This document shows, piece after piece, positions 1 to 11,309 of a DNA stretch of 64,000 nucleotides (within the stretch, counting starts at the first letter, position 1; every line of letters starts with the position of its first letter). The DNA lies in contig SZWC01000030.1 in NCBI GenBank assembly GCA_023375785.1, positions 376,194 to 440,193 on the forward strand. The letters are read 5' to 3'. The position numbers and the translations under genes are program-made. Under the pieces are notes generated by a model. The model saw only the letters and a list, made by a program, of their open reading frames with translations. It searched no databases and was not told the origin of the DNA. The DNA is from Penium margaritaceum. Taxonomy: Eukaryota; Streptophyta; Zygnematophyceae; Desmidiales; Peniaceae.

Positions 1-606
1 CCCCCCACACACATAAACACACATATACACCCACACACACACGCATACAAACACACGTACATACACGGAGGCTCATACGCGTATGCAAACACACACAAAT
101 ACACACACACACACACATATGCACACACACACACACACGCATGTACGCACACAAACACACATAAACACACACACTCACACTCACACGCACACACACACAA
201 ACATGTAGATATACATACACCCACATACACCCCCACACACACCCCCTCCACACACACAAACACACACATACACACTCGCACACACACACACGCACACACA
301 CAAACACACACACACATAAACACACATACACACACATACGCAAACACAAACACACACATACGCAAATACACACACACGCACGCGTGCGTACATGCATGCA
401 CGCACGCACGCATACACACATTCATGCACACACACACACACAAACACACACACAGAGAGACACACACACACACACGGGAGTATACATGTGTGTATACATC
501 TGTGTGTGTGTTTGTGTGTGTGTGTGTCTGCATGAATGTGTGCATGCATGCTTGTATGCATGCATGCGTGCGTGCATGCATGCGTGCGCGCGTGTACGCG
601 CATGCA
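1..606. repeat. CA/TG microsatellite with inverted-repeat arms
   Basis: Positions 1 to about 475 are almost pure CA dinucleotide with interruptions, and about 485-606 are TG and ATGC-type repeat. The two halves are not just complementary simple repeats. The left arm (about 365-453) and right arm (about 502-606) also share, in inverted orientation, non-simple words such as TGCATGAATGTGTG and ATGCATGC/GTGCGTGC blocks around a centre near 477. All open frames here are low-complexity (His/Thr or Cys/Val) and are not genes. Confidence 0.9.
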
Positions 607-735
607 CCCCATGTGAGCTCACTACATGGCGTGCACTTGGTCAAATGTGTCTTCTGCAACCACAGAAGTAATCAAGCACCCCTGTTAGGGTGCCACTCTC
701 AGTTCCCCCGCCGTTCCTTTGCTTGGTTCTCCCTC

Positions 736-1708
736 ATGCACTCCTATACACAAATGCTAATGCTTGTGGGTATTGTTGAGCATGTCTGCGTGAAGAGCGA
801 TACAACGCCTGCCACTCTGCCCGATTGAACCAACTACTTTACCGCACAGAAGGGTGACATATGCGATAGCATCCACACCAAGTTCATTTGGATGTGGAAT
901 TGTTCTACAGCTTCAACCCTGACATTTACTGTGACCGCCTTGTGCCTGCTAAAGCAGGCTACATGGCATCGGATCAACTGGTGGGTCTTGTCGTTGGGAG
1001 AGGGGGAGGGGGGAGGAGTGGGGGGAAATTCTAGAGAAGGGGGGGAGGGGTGACTCTTTGTTTCCTTAAGAGGGTAGAGGGTTGAATTTGTAAAAAAGGA
1101 GCTCCGGTTGCAAAGAGCCAAAGATGGAGGGGGGAGGGGAAGGGTGGCTTGTGGATGGTGGAAGGGGGGGAGAACAAGACGAGGTTGGGTTTAGCGGGGG
1201 GTTGAAAGGATTCCTTTCTTGGGCTCCCACAGCTCTCAATTTGCCCCGTCTGTGTTTTCAGTACTTGAAATCATGGGTATGTTACGTGCCAGGGACATGG
1301 ACACCAACCACACATATCTAGGATTTGACTATCTGTCAAGATTATGTGTTCTGACTCTAGAGTTCTATGCACGTACGGGCCGTGCATGACTTCTTCATGC
1401 ATGCATATGTGCATATGCACGTATGCGTATCTGGGAACATGATGCTATTCCAGTCATGCCCTAGAGCCAGCCGAGCAAAGAAAGTCGTGTCGGGTGACAC
1501 ATGTCTTAATCTCATCGCCCGCTACTTCCTCTCCTTGCGACGTATGGCCAAGCTGAATTTCAATGTTATGTGCTCTCCTATGCAGCTGTACGTGGGCAAG
1601 GTCATGTGCGTGCTTGCTGCTAGAGTTAGTCTACCTCCGCCCATTATTAGGAATGGGCAGAGGTACTTAGGTACACTCAGCGACTTTGGAAATGTGCCAC
1701 TCCTATGA
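736..1708 (+). pseudogene. LysM-domain protein remnant (host gene, partial)
   Basis: Three LysM-like pieces lie in order. (i) 736-820 reads like the end of a LysM module (LVGIVEHVCV). (ii) 832-980 carries a clear module: GDICDSIHTKF, then SFNPDIYCDRLVPAKAG in the next frame. It continues after a plausible intron as YLKSWVCYVPGT (1262-1297). (iii) 1481-1612 is a near-complete module with GDTC, IARYF, LNFNVMC and LYVGKVMCV. LysM modules bind chitin or peptidoglycan oligosaccharides, and in plants they occur in cell-surface receptors and secreted proteins. An in-frame TGA (826-828) lies just before module ii, and a one-base frameshift lies inside it near 856-862. So this is either a decayed gene, one with a different exon structure, or one with sequence errors. 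No signal peptide or kinase domain was found; the family assignment rests on motif reading only. Confidence 0.55.
981..1261 (+). other. Candidate intron with G-rich tract in LysM remnant
   Basis: A donor-like CTG|GTGGGT at 980/981 and an acceptor-like TGTGTTTTCAG ending at 1261 would join two LysM coding pieces in phase 0. The interior holds runs of G at 996-1025, 1039-1050 and 1125-1204 on the plus strand that could form G-quadruplexes. The splice assignment is inferred from the reading frame. Confidence 0.4.
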
Positions 1709-2601
1709 CTTCAAGTTGTGACTCTTGAGGTGTTCCGGACAAAGAGGGAAAGGAGAGGGGGGGATTGGGGTCCGCGGTGGGTAGGGAAGACTTCCTCATG
1801 TATACGGTTTTTCCAGAATGCAAGATACAATCAATATTTCCATGACTGCTATACTCTTCATCCTAGTGCCCACGACATTGTGCTTTGTATCAACTGACTA
1901 AAATGTGAACTTACATGAATGTGACAAAGACAAGTAGCAAGGCATCCTTCAAGCTTAGCGATGGATACTTCGACAAGAGACATCTTTTGCTGAAATTGAA
2001 TTGAAATCTACGTGGTGCTAAGAATGGCATGAATCGACAAATGACATATCTCTCACCTCAAAGCACAAAGTGACAGGAGTTGTATGTTGTGTGTCTGCCT
2101 CTCGCCCTTCGAAAGAGTTATTCTTGTGTCTTTTTTTCTCCATGTGTATGTTCTTGGCGGTTGAGCCCCGTGTAGTTGGTGACATGTTCTAGTGCCTAGG
2201 GAGGATTATGTTTTGACATCTTTCACTACATACAATATTGGTCAACGATAGTAGCACTTGTATACTCTTTGGACACCATTTACATACCTCTCCTAGTAGA
2301 CATTAGTATGCCTGAATATATGTGTATAGTTTGCTCATCATATGGACTCGCAGCAACAGTGTTTGATCATCATTTGAGCATGATCTATGGTCTTTTCATG
2401 GTCACATTTGGGCTTTTTCTTCTTCAGGTGAGGATGAAGCGCATCCGCGGACATGCCTGACGTGGGACTTAAGTTTGTTGGAATGCCGTTACTGGCTAGC
2501 TAGCTAGGCACATGGGCAAGACCACGTGTGGCATCAAGACAGTGAATTTCAACTCTGTGGGGATGCCAGACGTAGGACTTCAGTCCATTTCAGTGTGCTT
2601 C
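1709..2601. other. Unassigned stretch
   Basis: No recognisable gene. A short plus-strand frame at 2269-2460 ends in a hydrophobic segment (MIYGLFMVTFGLFLL) followed by basic residues (RMKRIRG), which resembles a membrane anchor with a stop-transfer. Because it lies downstream of LysM modules it could be a decayed exon of the same gene, but nothing else supports this. A near-copy of the word GACGTGGGACTT recurs about 110 bp apart (about 2460 and 2570). Confidence 0.3.
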
Positions 2602-2817
2602 TGCTGCTATTGGGCACAAAGACAATATCCGAGCCAAAACGAAGAGGACGACAAATGTTGCTCCAAGCAAAGACAAAACGCAAGCCCAAAAGACGATGGA
2701 GGCTGCTGCTGCTGCTCCTCTTGGTGCTAGGGGCAAGGACGGTACCGAGGCCCAACAAAAGATAGAGACGTTGCTGTTTTGGGGCACGGATGAAATCCGG
2801 GCCCGACAAAAGCCAGT
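2602..2817 (+). repeat. Degenerate tandem repeat, about four copies of 50-60 bp
   Basis: Copies begin near 2602, 2655, 2712 and 2770. Each has a GCTGCT/TTGCT start, a GGGCA(C/A)(A/G)GA core, then an A(T/C)CCGAGCCCAACAAAAG-like tail. In one plus frame the copies read as related short basic peptides (for example GTKTISEPKRRGRQ and GARTVPRPNKR). It could be a decayed repeat-protein exon or a satellite; function unknown. Confidence 0.4.
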
Positions 2818-2974
2818 AATATTGATGAAACCTATGAAGTCAATGAAGCCAAAGAACAAGGAGGAGAAGGCTGGATTAAGTTGCTTCTGAAAATGGAGAA
2901 GCTGAAGGTGTGGCAGCTGAAGAGGGTCCATAATTGAACGTGCCCATACGCGCGTAAATAGGTCTTGAGTGGAG

Positions 2975-3712
2975 TGTTGGGAAAGGAGCCATCCGGCTCA
3001 GTTTCAGGTCCACAGGAGAAAGTTCCAGGAAAGTACCAGATGCCTCCTCTGATTGTCAATCCAACTTCACCACTGGAAAGATCAGGTGGCAAAATGTCTA
3101 CGGTCCAAGTTTGAGGCCGATCCAACGTTCGGATTGGGAGATATGAATTTTCGTAGTTTCCGGGGTCATCGACTTTCGAAATCCGGATGACCATGGGCGA
3201 TGGCTCCATGCCTTAGCCTGAGGAAAGAAAAAGGCAAGAGGTCCAGGGTCAAGACCTGATGGGAGAAATATCCAAAAAGGTCCTTGGTCTTAGGATTGCC
3301 TTGTCATAGTGTGCTGACTAGGATAAATGTACCTTTCCTTACCTTTTAGGTGAGGTGAGATCCTTGTGTGCTAGCCATGGACACATAGCGACTCTCCATG
3401 GGTTTGTGGGTTATGTGACCACTGGGAGTGTGCCATGAGAGCATTCTCTAGCTCTCTAGGTCGTGTGTGAGTGGTTAGCCTGATTGCTAGGCTGATTTCC
3501 TCCCTTGTGTGGGATTATGGACTCTAGTGTGTGAGCCTTAGCCTCTATGGCTAAGTGATTTGTCCTGTGAGAGGGCTGACTTGCCCAAGGTCTAGCTCTA
3601 TATGTACTCCATAATTTTGAGTAATTGAACAACCATTCTTCAGCACAAGTGATGCCCTTCCAATCACAGATGCTCGCTGCTCCAAGGCTCCCTCTCTCCT
3701 CCAGATCCAACA
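2975..3712 (+). repeat. 5' LTR of copia A
   Basis: 738 bp, begins TGTTGGGAAAGG and ends GATCCAACA. A TATA-like CTATATGTA lies about 110 bp before the end, so most of the LTR is U3. It matches LTRs of the other family 1 copies on both strands. Confidence 0.93.
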
Positions 3713-3714
3713 TT

Positions 3715-3726
3715 TGGTATCAGAGC
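3715..3726 (+). other. Primer-binding site of copia A
   Basis: TGGTATCAGAGC, two bases after the LTR end. It is complementary to the 3' end of initiator tRNA-Met, the usual primer of plant copia elements. Confidence 0.9.
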
Positions 3727-4327
3727 CAAGTTCTGCCACTTTTAGCCAGCACAGGCCGTCACTTTGAGAGCGACGGGTTGGGGTGAAACCTTATCAAATT
3801 TTACAATCAACAACTGGATCTTCAAGTGCAAGAGACAAGCTTTTTAATGAGTCCAAGATCGCAAAACTCCAACAGTCGGATTGAGAGTTATGGTCAAAAC
3901 AAGGTCGGCCAGGGCTACACTCTTCTCTATGAGTAAGACTGTCGCCTTGTGATGACCATAATTCTCTCATTTCTTTGTCAAATTTAAATAGTAGCACATA
4001 CGAATTGAAGTATTTTTCCTGAGCTTTGCATTGGTGCAAAAATATTTGCATTCCATTGGTACTTTTGGGAGAAACACCGTTTACAAGCTGGCTGGTGTGA
4101 GCTGGAGTAGGGGCAGAATCATACCTTGTTTTCAAAAGGGCATATCTTTTAAAAATCCCTGTTGATGACCCTGTTTTATGGGTCGATTTGAAAGGTTTTG
4201 AGCTGAAATTCCCAGTCTGCTGGCCTCTAGAGTCCATTTTCTGTCAGACAGATTTCTGGCTGAAGCACCAGCAGAAGCACGGGTAGCGGCGCCACTCAAG
4301 GGCAGCGTTGAGCATCACCAAGGCTCA
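3727..4327 (+). other. Untranslated leader of copia A
   Basis: About 600 bp between primer-binding site and gag, conserved in the other family 1 copies (leaders at 18425-19054, 32545-33177, 40252-40885 and 61101-61758). It begins with AGTTCTGCCACTTT-type sequence, has no long conserved frame, and presumably carries packaging and translation signals. Confidence 0.6.
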
Positions 4328-5290
4328 TAATGGCAGCAGCAGGCGTGTTAACAGCAGCCCAGCCCTTGTAGAGGCTGGAAGGACGTGCCAACTAAACGTT
4401 TTGCAAGATCCGTACCCGCCTCCTTTTGGAGGAGAGGGGCTTGTGGGAGGTGGTGAGCGGCGACGAGCGCGCTGCGCCTCCACAGGCAAAAGGCGTCACC
4501 GCAGTAGAGGTTGTGGCGGGGAAGACGCCGCAAAAGGGTGCAGCTCATGTGGGTTCTTCTGCAACTGTACCAGCGGCGTATGAGGAGTGGAAGAAGGACA
4601 AGCAGGCCTACAGGTTGCTTGTCAACACCATCTCCAACCCGCATCTTCAGTACGTGAGTGACAAGGCTACTGCAAAGGAGGGGTGGGACAAGTTGTGCAA
4701 GAAGTATGAGAGCAAGGATCCTGTATTCCTCATGCTTTTGGAGGAAAAGATGATGGCGCTGAAAATGCAGGGTGGTGAGGGGATGTAGGCGTATCTGTAC
4801 AGGGCAAAGGAGCTGGGGAAGCAGTTGAGAGCGGCCGGCAACCCTGTGGAAGAAACGCGGTTCATCCTCCTCTTCCTGAGGGCACTCCCAACCAGCTACG
4901 ACACGGTGCAAGAGACATTTATGTGCCAGCCGACTCTCGACCTCGACTTCATCTGCACACACATGGTGCAGGTAGAACTGCGTCGCAATGCAGAAAAGTG
5001 CAATGGCAGCAGCAGCAACAGTGAAGCAGCTTTCATGGCCATTGGGTCACGCCACCAGCAGCAGTAGGAGTCCGGGCAGCAGAGAGGCAATAAGAAAGGC
5101 AAGTGCCACTATTGCTAGAAAGAGGGGCACTACAAGAAAGAGTGCTTCAAGTTCAAGAGGGACCAGAAGGAGCAGCAGAAGCAGCAGTAACAGCAGCAAT
5201 CTCCACAGCAACAGCAACAGCAGTCACAGCAACGTCAGCAGCAGCAGCAGCAGCAGCAGCAGAACCAGACTAGCGTGCGCCATTTTGGCA
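4328..5290 (+). pseudogene. Gag remnant of copia A
   Basis: Reads as the family 1 Gag: an N-terminal MAAAGV...ITAAQPLERLEG-like start, a UBN2-type central part (VNTISNPHLQYVSDKAT, EEKMMALKMQGGEGM), then a CCHC zinc-knuckle region near 5100-5150 (HYC...GHYKKECFK) and a glutamine-rich tail encoded by CAG repeats near 5165-5260. Gag packages the element RNA. The copy is broken. Confidence 0.85.
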
Positions 5291-8200
5291 ACATGAACGT
5301 CACCAAGGAGGTGCACGACAGCCTCTTCATGGCGAAGTCTGACATGTCGCAGAAGGAAAAGGCGGATCTGGCGTGGTACAAGGACTCGGGTATACCAAGA
5401 GTCTGACGCACCAGAAGGAGTGGTTCACGCAGCTGCTCTCCATTCCTCCTCGTCCGATTGCTTTGGGTGATGATCGGGTGGTGTATGCTGAGGGGATTGG
5501 GATTGTGGAGATGTGGTTGGAGACCCCGCGTGACATTGAAGTGGGAGTGTTCGATTGCGTGCTGTATGTGCCTGATGCTGCGTTCATCCTTCTCTTAGTG
5601 TCCTCTCTCACCAACACAGGACTGCGCGTCGTTTTTGACGATGCTTATGGCTACATCCTCGACAAGGAAGCAGGAGAGGAGTTGGCCAAGTCGGTGAAGG
5701 AGGGCGACATGTACCGCCTGCTGGGGGCGATCAAGATCTCGCGTGAGCAGAGTCTTGCAGCAGTGGTGTACGCGACAGATGGCGAGATCTGGCATGCGCG
5801 CTACGGCCACATCGGCATGCGCGCCTTGCAGCAGCTTCAAGTAAAGCAGATGGTGCGTGACCTGCCTACCATCTCTAACTTTGAGCAGCAGTTATGCATC
5901 GGTTGTTTCGAGGGGAAGCAGCACCGCGAGGCGTTCTCTAAAGCAGGGGAGCGTGCGAAAAAGGTGTTGGAGCTGGTCCACACGGACTTGTGCGGACCGA
6001 TGCAGACCCAGAGCTTTGGAGGCTCTAGGTGTTTTCTCACCTTCATTGATGATTTCAGCTGTTACACTGCTGTGTACTTCGTTTCCTCCAAGGACTAGTG
6101 CTTTGACAGGTTCAAGGAGTTCAAGGCCATGGTGGAGAACCAATCCGGCAAGATGATCAAGGCGCTGCGCAGCGTCCGCGGTGGAGAGTACCTGAGCAAG
6201 GAGTTCCAGGACTAACTCGCAGCAGCTGGCATCAAGGTACAGCATACTGCGCCGTACTCGTCGTAGCAGAACGGTGTAGCAGAACGAGCCAACCGTACCA
6301 TTGTGGAGTCGGCGCGCTCCATGCTACACGCGGCTTGGCTGACCTACGACTTCTGGGCTGAAGCCGTGAGCATTGTGGTCTACATCAAGAACCGCAGTCC
6401 AACTAAGGCGCTACAGCAGATGACGCCGTACGAGGCGTGGTTCGGCAAGAAACCGAGCGTGGGTCATCTCCGAGCATTTGGGAGCCTGGCGCACATGCAC
6501 GTGCCCAAGGAGAAGCGGCAAAAATGGGACGCAAAGGATGCGCTGATGTTGATGATTGGCTACGACGTGGCAAGCAAGACCTATCGCCTCTACAAGAGGG
6601 ATACAGGCCACGTTATCATCTCCAGGGATGTCGTCTTCAACGAGAGCAACATCATCGGCACCAACATTGTGTGTGAACAGGCAACAGAACCAGCAGCTGA
6701 CGAGACAGTGGGAGCATAAATTCTTCCTGACGAGGTTTCTCCCGATCCTTCCTCTACTGTGACAGTGGGAGAATCACTCTAATATCCCATGTCTGATGTA
6801 GCAGATACAGCAGCTTCATCGGCAGAAACAGAGGAGGGAGATGTAGCACCACCAACAGAAGTAGTTGTGCTAGCAGCACCGCGTCAGCCGCCTGCTAACG
6901 CTCCAGTACCAGGTCGGAGGTACCCTCTTAGAGTGCGTTACAAGACTGGTGAGCGCGGCCAATGCTGGATGCTGCAGAAACCAGAACAAATGAACGTTGT
7001 AGTTGGAGCACGTTCAGATGAGCCAACGTCATAGAAGGAGGCCATGGCTGCACCAGATGCAGCAGATTGGGTGCAAGCCGTGCAGCAAGATATACAGTCG
7101 CAGCTGTACAACGGCACGTGGGAGCTGACTGAGCGTCCACCAGGACGTAAGGAGATCAAGTGCAAGTGGGTGTTCAAGAAGAAGCGGGGAGCAGATGGTA
7201 ACCTTGAAAAGTACAAGGCGAGGCTGGTCGCCAAGGGCTAGTCGCAGCAGGAGGGTATTGACTACACGGAAACTTTTGCCCCTGCTGCAAAGTTTGCCTC
7301 TGTGCGCGCGCTCCTCTCTTATGCAGTAGCTGAGGACTTTGAGGTTCACCACATGGATGTCAAGACGGCATTCTTGAATGATGACTTGGAGGAGGAGATC
7401 TACATGGAGTAGCCACAGGGGTTCGTCATGGATGGCCAGGACTACCTGGTTTGCAAGCTCAGAAGTCGTTGTACGGCCTCAAGCAAGCGTCGCGTGCTTG
7501 GAACCTGAAGTTCGATGCGGCGTTGTAGTGCATGGGGTTTGAGCGCAGCGAGTGTGACTACAGTGTGTATCGCTGGCAGCATGAGCATGAGGTCCTCATC
7601 ATCATTGTCTATGTGGATGACATGCTCCTCCTTTCCAACAGCATGTCTGCACTACAGGAGCTCAAGGAAGCCATGTAGGAGCGCTTCCTGATGTCTGATC
7701 TCGGGTAGGCATCATACTTCCTCGGTATCCAGATCACGCGTGACCGCAATTCACACTCTCTCGCGTTGTAGTAGAGCCGCTACATTAAGGATGTTTTGCA
7801 ACGGTTTGGCATGGCAGAGGCAAAACCCATCGGCACGCCGCTGGAGACGAGTCAGTACCTCGTGAGCTTTAATGGAGAAGCAAATGCAGCTGAGCGCCAG
7901 AAGTACCAGAGTGCCGTCGGCAGCCTCATGTACCTGATGGTGGCAACTAGGCCGGACCTCGCACAGGCTGTTAGCGCTGTGAGCCAGCACATGGCAAACC
8001 CCGGACCTGAGCTCTAGAAGGCAGTGAAACGGATCTTCCACTACCTTGCTGGAACCATCAACATCACCATCACCTACAACGGCAACGACAACAGCATCAT
8101 AGGCTACACAGACGCAGATTGGGCTTCAAACCCTGAGGACCGTAAGTCCATCTCTGGACATGTGTTCCTCATGAATGGTGGAGCCATCAGCTGGTGCAGC

Positions 8201-8564
8201 AAGCGGCAGGTGGTCGTGGTCACCTCAAGTACAAAGCTGAGTACGTCTCTCTCAGCTTTGGAGCCAAGGAAGTAGTTTAGCTTTAGCGTCTTATGGCAGA
8301 GATGAGTGGGAGTGCAGCAGTTCCAGTTCCTGTGCGCGTCGACAACCTGAGCGCAATCGCACTCGCCAAGAATCCTGAGCACCATGCACGCACCAAGCAC
8401 ATTGATATCTCATATCATTTCATCAGGCACATGGTGTAGGAGGGTGCTATCAAGCTGGAGTTCACTCCAACCAGCAAGCAGGTCGTTGATTTCTGCACCA
8501 AGCCACTGACCCGTGAGAAGCAGCAGTTCTTCATGAAGGCATGTGGACTCATCCCACTCTGACT
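5291..8564 (+). pseudogene. Pol remnant of copia A (PR-INT-RT-RH)
   Basis: Recognisable parts in order. Protease and pre-integrase region lie at 5340-5930 (YKDSG, then HARYGHIGMRALQQLQ). The integrase core is at 5950-6330 (ELVHTDLCGPMQTQSFGG) and its C-terminal part at 6330-6715 (MTPYEAWFGKKPSVGHLRAFGS). Reverse transcriptase is at about 7150-7900 ([30 protein letters not shown]). RNase H is at about 8030-8560 (IIGYTDADWASN, EHHARTKHI). The copia order (integrase before RT) is clear. The copy has many breaks and is certainly inactive. Confidence 0.88.
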
Positions 8565-8581
8565 GCGGCAAAGTGGGAGAT

Positions 8582-9319
8582 TGTTGGGAAAGGAGCCATC
8601 CGGCTTAGTTTCAGGTCCACAGGAGCAAGTTCCAAGAAAGTACCAGATGCCTACTCTCACTGTCAATAGAACTTCTTTATTAAAAAGATCAGGTGGCAAA
8701 ATGTCTACGGTCCAAGTTTGAGGCCAATCAAACGGTCGGATTGGGAGATATGAATTTTCGTAGTTTCCGGGGTCATCGACCGTCGATATCCGGGTGACCA
8801 TGGGCGATGGCTCCACGCCTTAGCCTGGGAAAAGAAAAAGGCAAGAGGTCCAGGGTCAAGACCTGATGGGAGAAATATCCAAAAAGGTCCTTAGTCTTAG
8901 GATTGCCTTGTCATAGTGTGCTGACTAGGATAAAGGTACCTTTCCTTACCTTTTAGGTGAGGTGAGATCCTTGTGTGCTAGCCATGGACACATGGCGATT
9001 CTCCATGGGTTTGTGGGTTATGTGACGAGTAGGAGTGTGCCATGAGAGCATTCTCTAGCTCTCTAGGTCGTGTGTGAGTGGTCGGCCTGATCGCTAGGCT
9101 GATTTCCTCCCTTGTGTGAGATTATGGATTCTAATGTGCGAGCCTTAGCCTCCATGGCTAAGTGATGTGTCTTGTGAGAGGGCTGACTTGCCCAAGCTCT
9201 AGCTCTATATGTACTTTATCATTTTGAGTGATTGAACAACCATTCTTCAGCACAAGTAATGCCCTTCCTATCACACATGCTCGCTGCTCCAAGGCTCCCT
9301 CTCTCCTCCAGATCCAACA
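8582..9319 (+). repeat. 3' LTR of copia A
   Basis: 738 bp, TGTTGGG...CCAACA, preceded by the purine-rich AAAGTGGGAGAT (8570-8581) that primes plus-strand synthesis in this group. About 93% identical to the 5' LTR by eye. Confidence 0.93.
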
Positions 9320-9621
9320 CGGAGTGGGTCGCCGAGGTCTTGAGTGCCGGGAGATGACAAAGCCAAGAGGAAGATGAAAGGGAGATGTTGGGAAAACTAG
9401 AAAGCTTGAAAGCTAGAAATGCAAGAAAATACAACTCATCGATTACGAAAGCCCAAGCTTTTCAACCTGGTGCACTGATACCATGCCAAGATTTGGAAGC
9501 AATCGAAGCAGAGCAGAAGCGATGCCAAAGCGAATCGCTTCGTGTGGAGGCAACGCGACGCGATTGGATATGGAGATGAAAGAAGCAACGCGAGGCGGCC
9601 ACGCATTAGAATGGTCACACA
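9320..9621. other. Unassigned spacer
   Basis: No gene seen. A GCACTGATACCA (9472-9483) differs by one base from the reverse complement of an initiator-Met primer-binding site. It could be the decayed primer-binding site of a minus-strand retroelement, although it does not directly abut the LTR-like repeat that starts at 9622. Confidence 0.35.
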
Positions 9622-10277
9622 TGTTCAAAGAATGTAACGAGCAAAGAGGGCAGTAGTAGAAGTAGGCAAAAGCAATAAGGCATGCGAAAGTACGTCAGCA
9701 GAATGAAAAAGGCGTGGAGGTGTGAGACGTCCTGATGAGTTAGTCGCAAGAGCTTTGCAGAGAAGTGAAGCGCCGGACAAAGATTTCAAGTAGACAGGAA
9801 ACCAGTTTAGAAAAGTGAAGGCGGAGTGAGTGTGATGAGTTGGTGAGAACTGCGCAAAGAGTTGAGAGTGATGGACCGAGAAGGCATGCATGGGGAGAGG
9901 AAGGCAAAGAAGGAATGACTGAAGAGCGAGGTGAGCGAGGACATAGCGGCAAAGCCGCGAAACTAGAGGCAAACAATATGTGTAAAACTGTTATAGGTAA
10001 AACTAGGAGGGGATGAAAATGGTCCATATATGTAGTAGAGTTGGACAAAGGCAATATATAACGGCTTCTTATGCGCTAGCCGGATGTGCGTGTGGCATGA
10101 CCGCTTCTTAGGGAATGCCTCGACAGGTAATTCATTGGTCGGTTCAACCTGCTAACGGCTAGGGACAATGTCGACTATGGTTGTTCAAGCAAGAGCTGAA
10201 CATTTATTGAGAGTGATTTGAATTTTTTGAACGGTGGAGGTTTCTTGGTCATTGTTGTCATCTTCTTTATTCTGACA
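9622..10277 (-). repeat. LTR-like repeat, third family, copy 1
   Basis: 656 bp, TG...CA bounded (TGTTCAAAGAATG at left, TTCTGACA at right on the plus strand). It is roughly 80% identical by eye to 35367-36023, which abuts a reverse-oriented primer-binding site, so this is read as an LTR on the minus strand. The flanking 5-mers (ACACA and GCCCC) do not match each other. Open frames within it on the minus strand are not conserved as protein. Confidence 0.6.
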
Positions 10278-11309
10278 GCCCCCGTGAAGATGACCAGTAA
10301 GTGTTGTCCATACGTTAGAATGAGGTTCAGGGATTTACGTGTTAGATGGAGATGGTGGAAAGGGTAGAGAAACCAGGGTAGGTCACGAGGTGGCGGCGGC
10401 AGCTCATCCATTGATATTTGGTAGGGTGAGTTGGGCCGTTGATGAGAAAGTGATACACATGAGCGCATCATTGGTGAATGTTGTGAAAAACCATGTTCAA
10501 TGATTCAATGCCTGGGAAGTGGTTTTTGAGGATGTCATGAAAGGCCGTATAAGCAGTGAGGTATAGGAGTCCGAGAACCAGTTCTTTGATTTGGAACTAA
10601 TAATCTTAGTAGAGCTCTAGGGAGGCAATAATGGGGAAATCAGTATGAGTTTATCCAACAAAGGGCTGGAAATGGAGGACGTCTACCACATTTCTCATGT
10701 CCACGTCAATGCATTTAACCATATCTTTCTAGATAGGATGCCACTCTGAGAGGTTGTGCTACCCTTGTTCATTTAAGTGGAGGAAGCGTGAAAATTCGAT
10801 GATACAGCCAACTCTGGAAAGTGTTTCTAGGACCCTGTGTGTCATGATAGGTGGTTGACTGTATAATCAAAAAGTGAACGGGATGATGTCCTTTTTCTTA
10901 TGAACAAGGAGTAAAACATTCAATACTGCATATCGGTTTCGCGGCTTCTCTGTCAGAGGTGGTTACCTCCGTAGCAAACAAAGGATTATGGACCCACTCC
11001 TCTAGTTGGGGAAGTTTCAGGCATACGACGGCTAAGGTCACAAGTACTAAGAGCGCCTTTGCTCTCACTCAACTTCTATGTTTACGAGGCAACTTGAGGA
11101 GGAGGGGAAAGCAACACATCTGCACATTTCTACATTGGGAGCTGACATGAGCCTACAGCTGTCTACATTGGCGTAAATTTGCTTGCAATGGCCAACGTGA
11201 ATAGAGGAAAAAAGTTGTCTCTTCACACCAACAACCTATAGCAACCTCAAACACAGGTTCAATCGACATCAACAACAAGTGCAACAGCTATAGTAGTTGT
11301 AGTTGTAGG
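10278..11309. other. Unassigned spacer, possibly decayed retroelement interior
   Basis: No protein family recognised. The minus strand between about 10300 and 10880 gives stretches of non-random-looking peptide in one frame, but with several stops and no known motif. The segment 10945-10980 (GCGGCTTCTCTGTCAGAGGT...) resembles the last 40 bp of the family 2 LTRs at 27062-27101 and 47250-47296. It may therefore be the end of a 5' LTR of copia B, but the rest of such an LTR was not found. Confidence 0.35.

Larger units (their letters stand above)
2975..9319 (+). mobile_element. Ty1/copia fossil A (family 1), with both LTRs
   Basis: A family 1 copia element of 6345 bp with TG...CA LTRs of equal length, an initiator-Met type primer-binding site, gag and pol in the copia order (protease, integrase, reverse transcriptase, RNase H) and a polypurine tract. 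The flanking 5-mers are TGGAG (2970-2974) and CGGAG (9320-9324), a target-site duplication with one mismatch. The two LTRs differ at roughly 50 sites by eye (about 7%), so it is middle-aged among the family 1 copies here. The coding region is heavily broken, with well over ten breaks. Confidence 0.93.

Noticed and set aside
181-828. Open frames of 60-140 codons in the CA/TG repeat
   Set aside because: They translate dinucleotide repeats into His/Thr or Cys/Val runs. Only the last part (about 736-820) has non-repetitive peptide, and it is treated under the LysM remnant.
2512-2931. Several overlapping frames on both strands
   Set aside because: They arise from the degenerate tandem repeat and agree with no family.
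5210-5260. CAG-repeat locus as an independent microsatellite
   Set aside because: It is the glutamine tract of the copia Gag, present at the same position in all family 1 copies.
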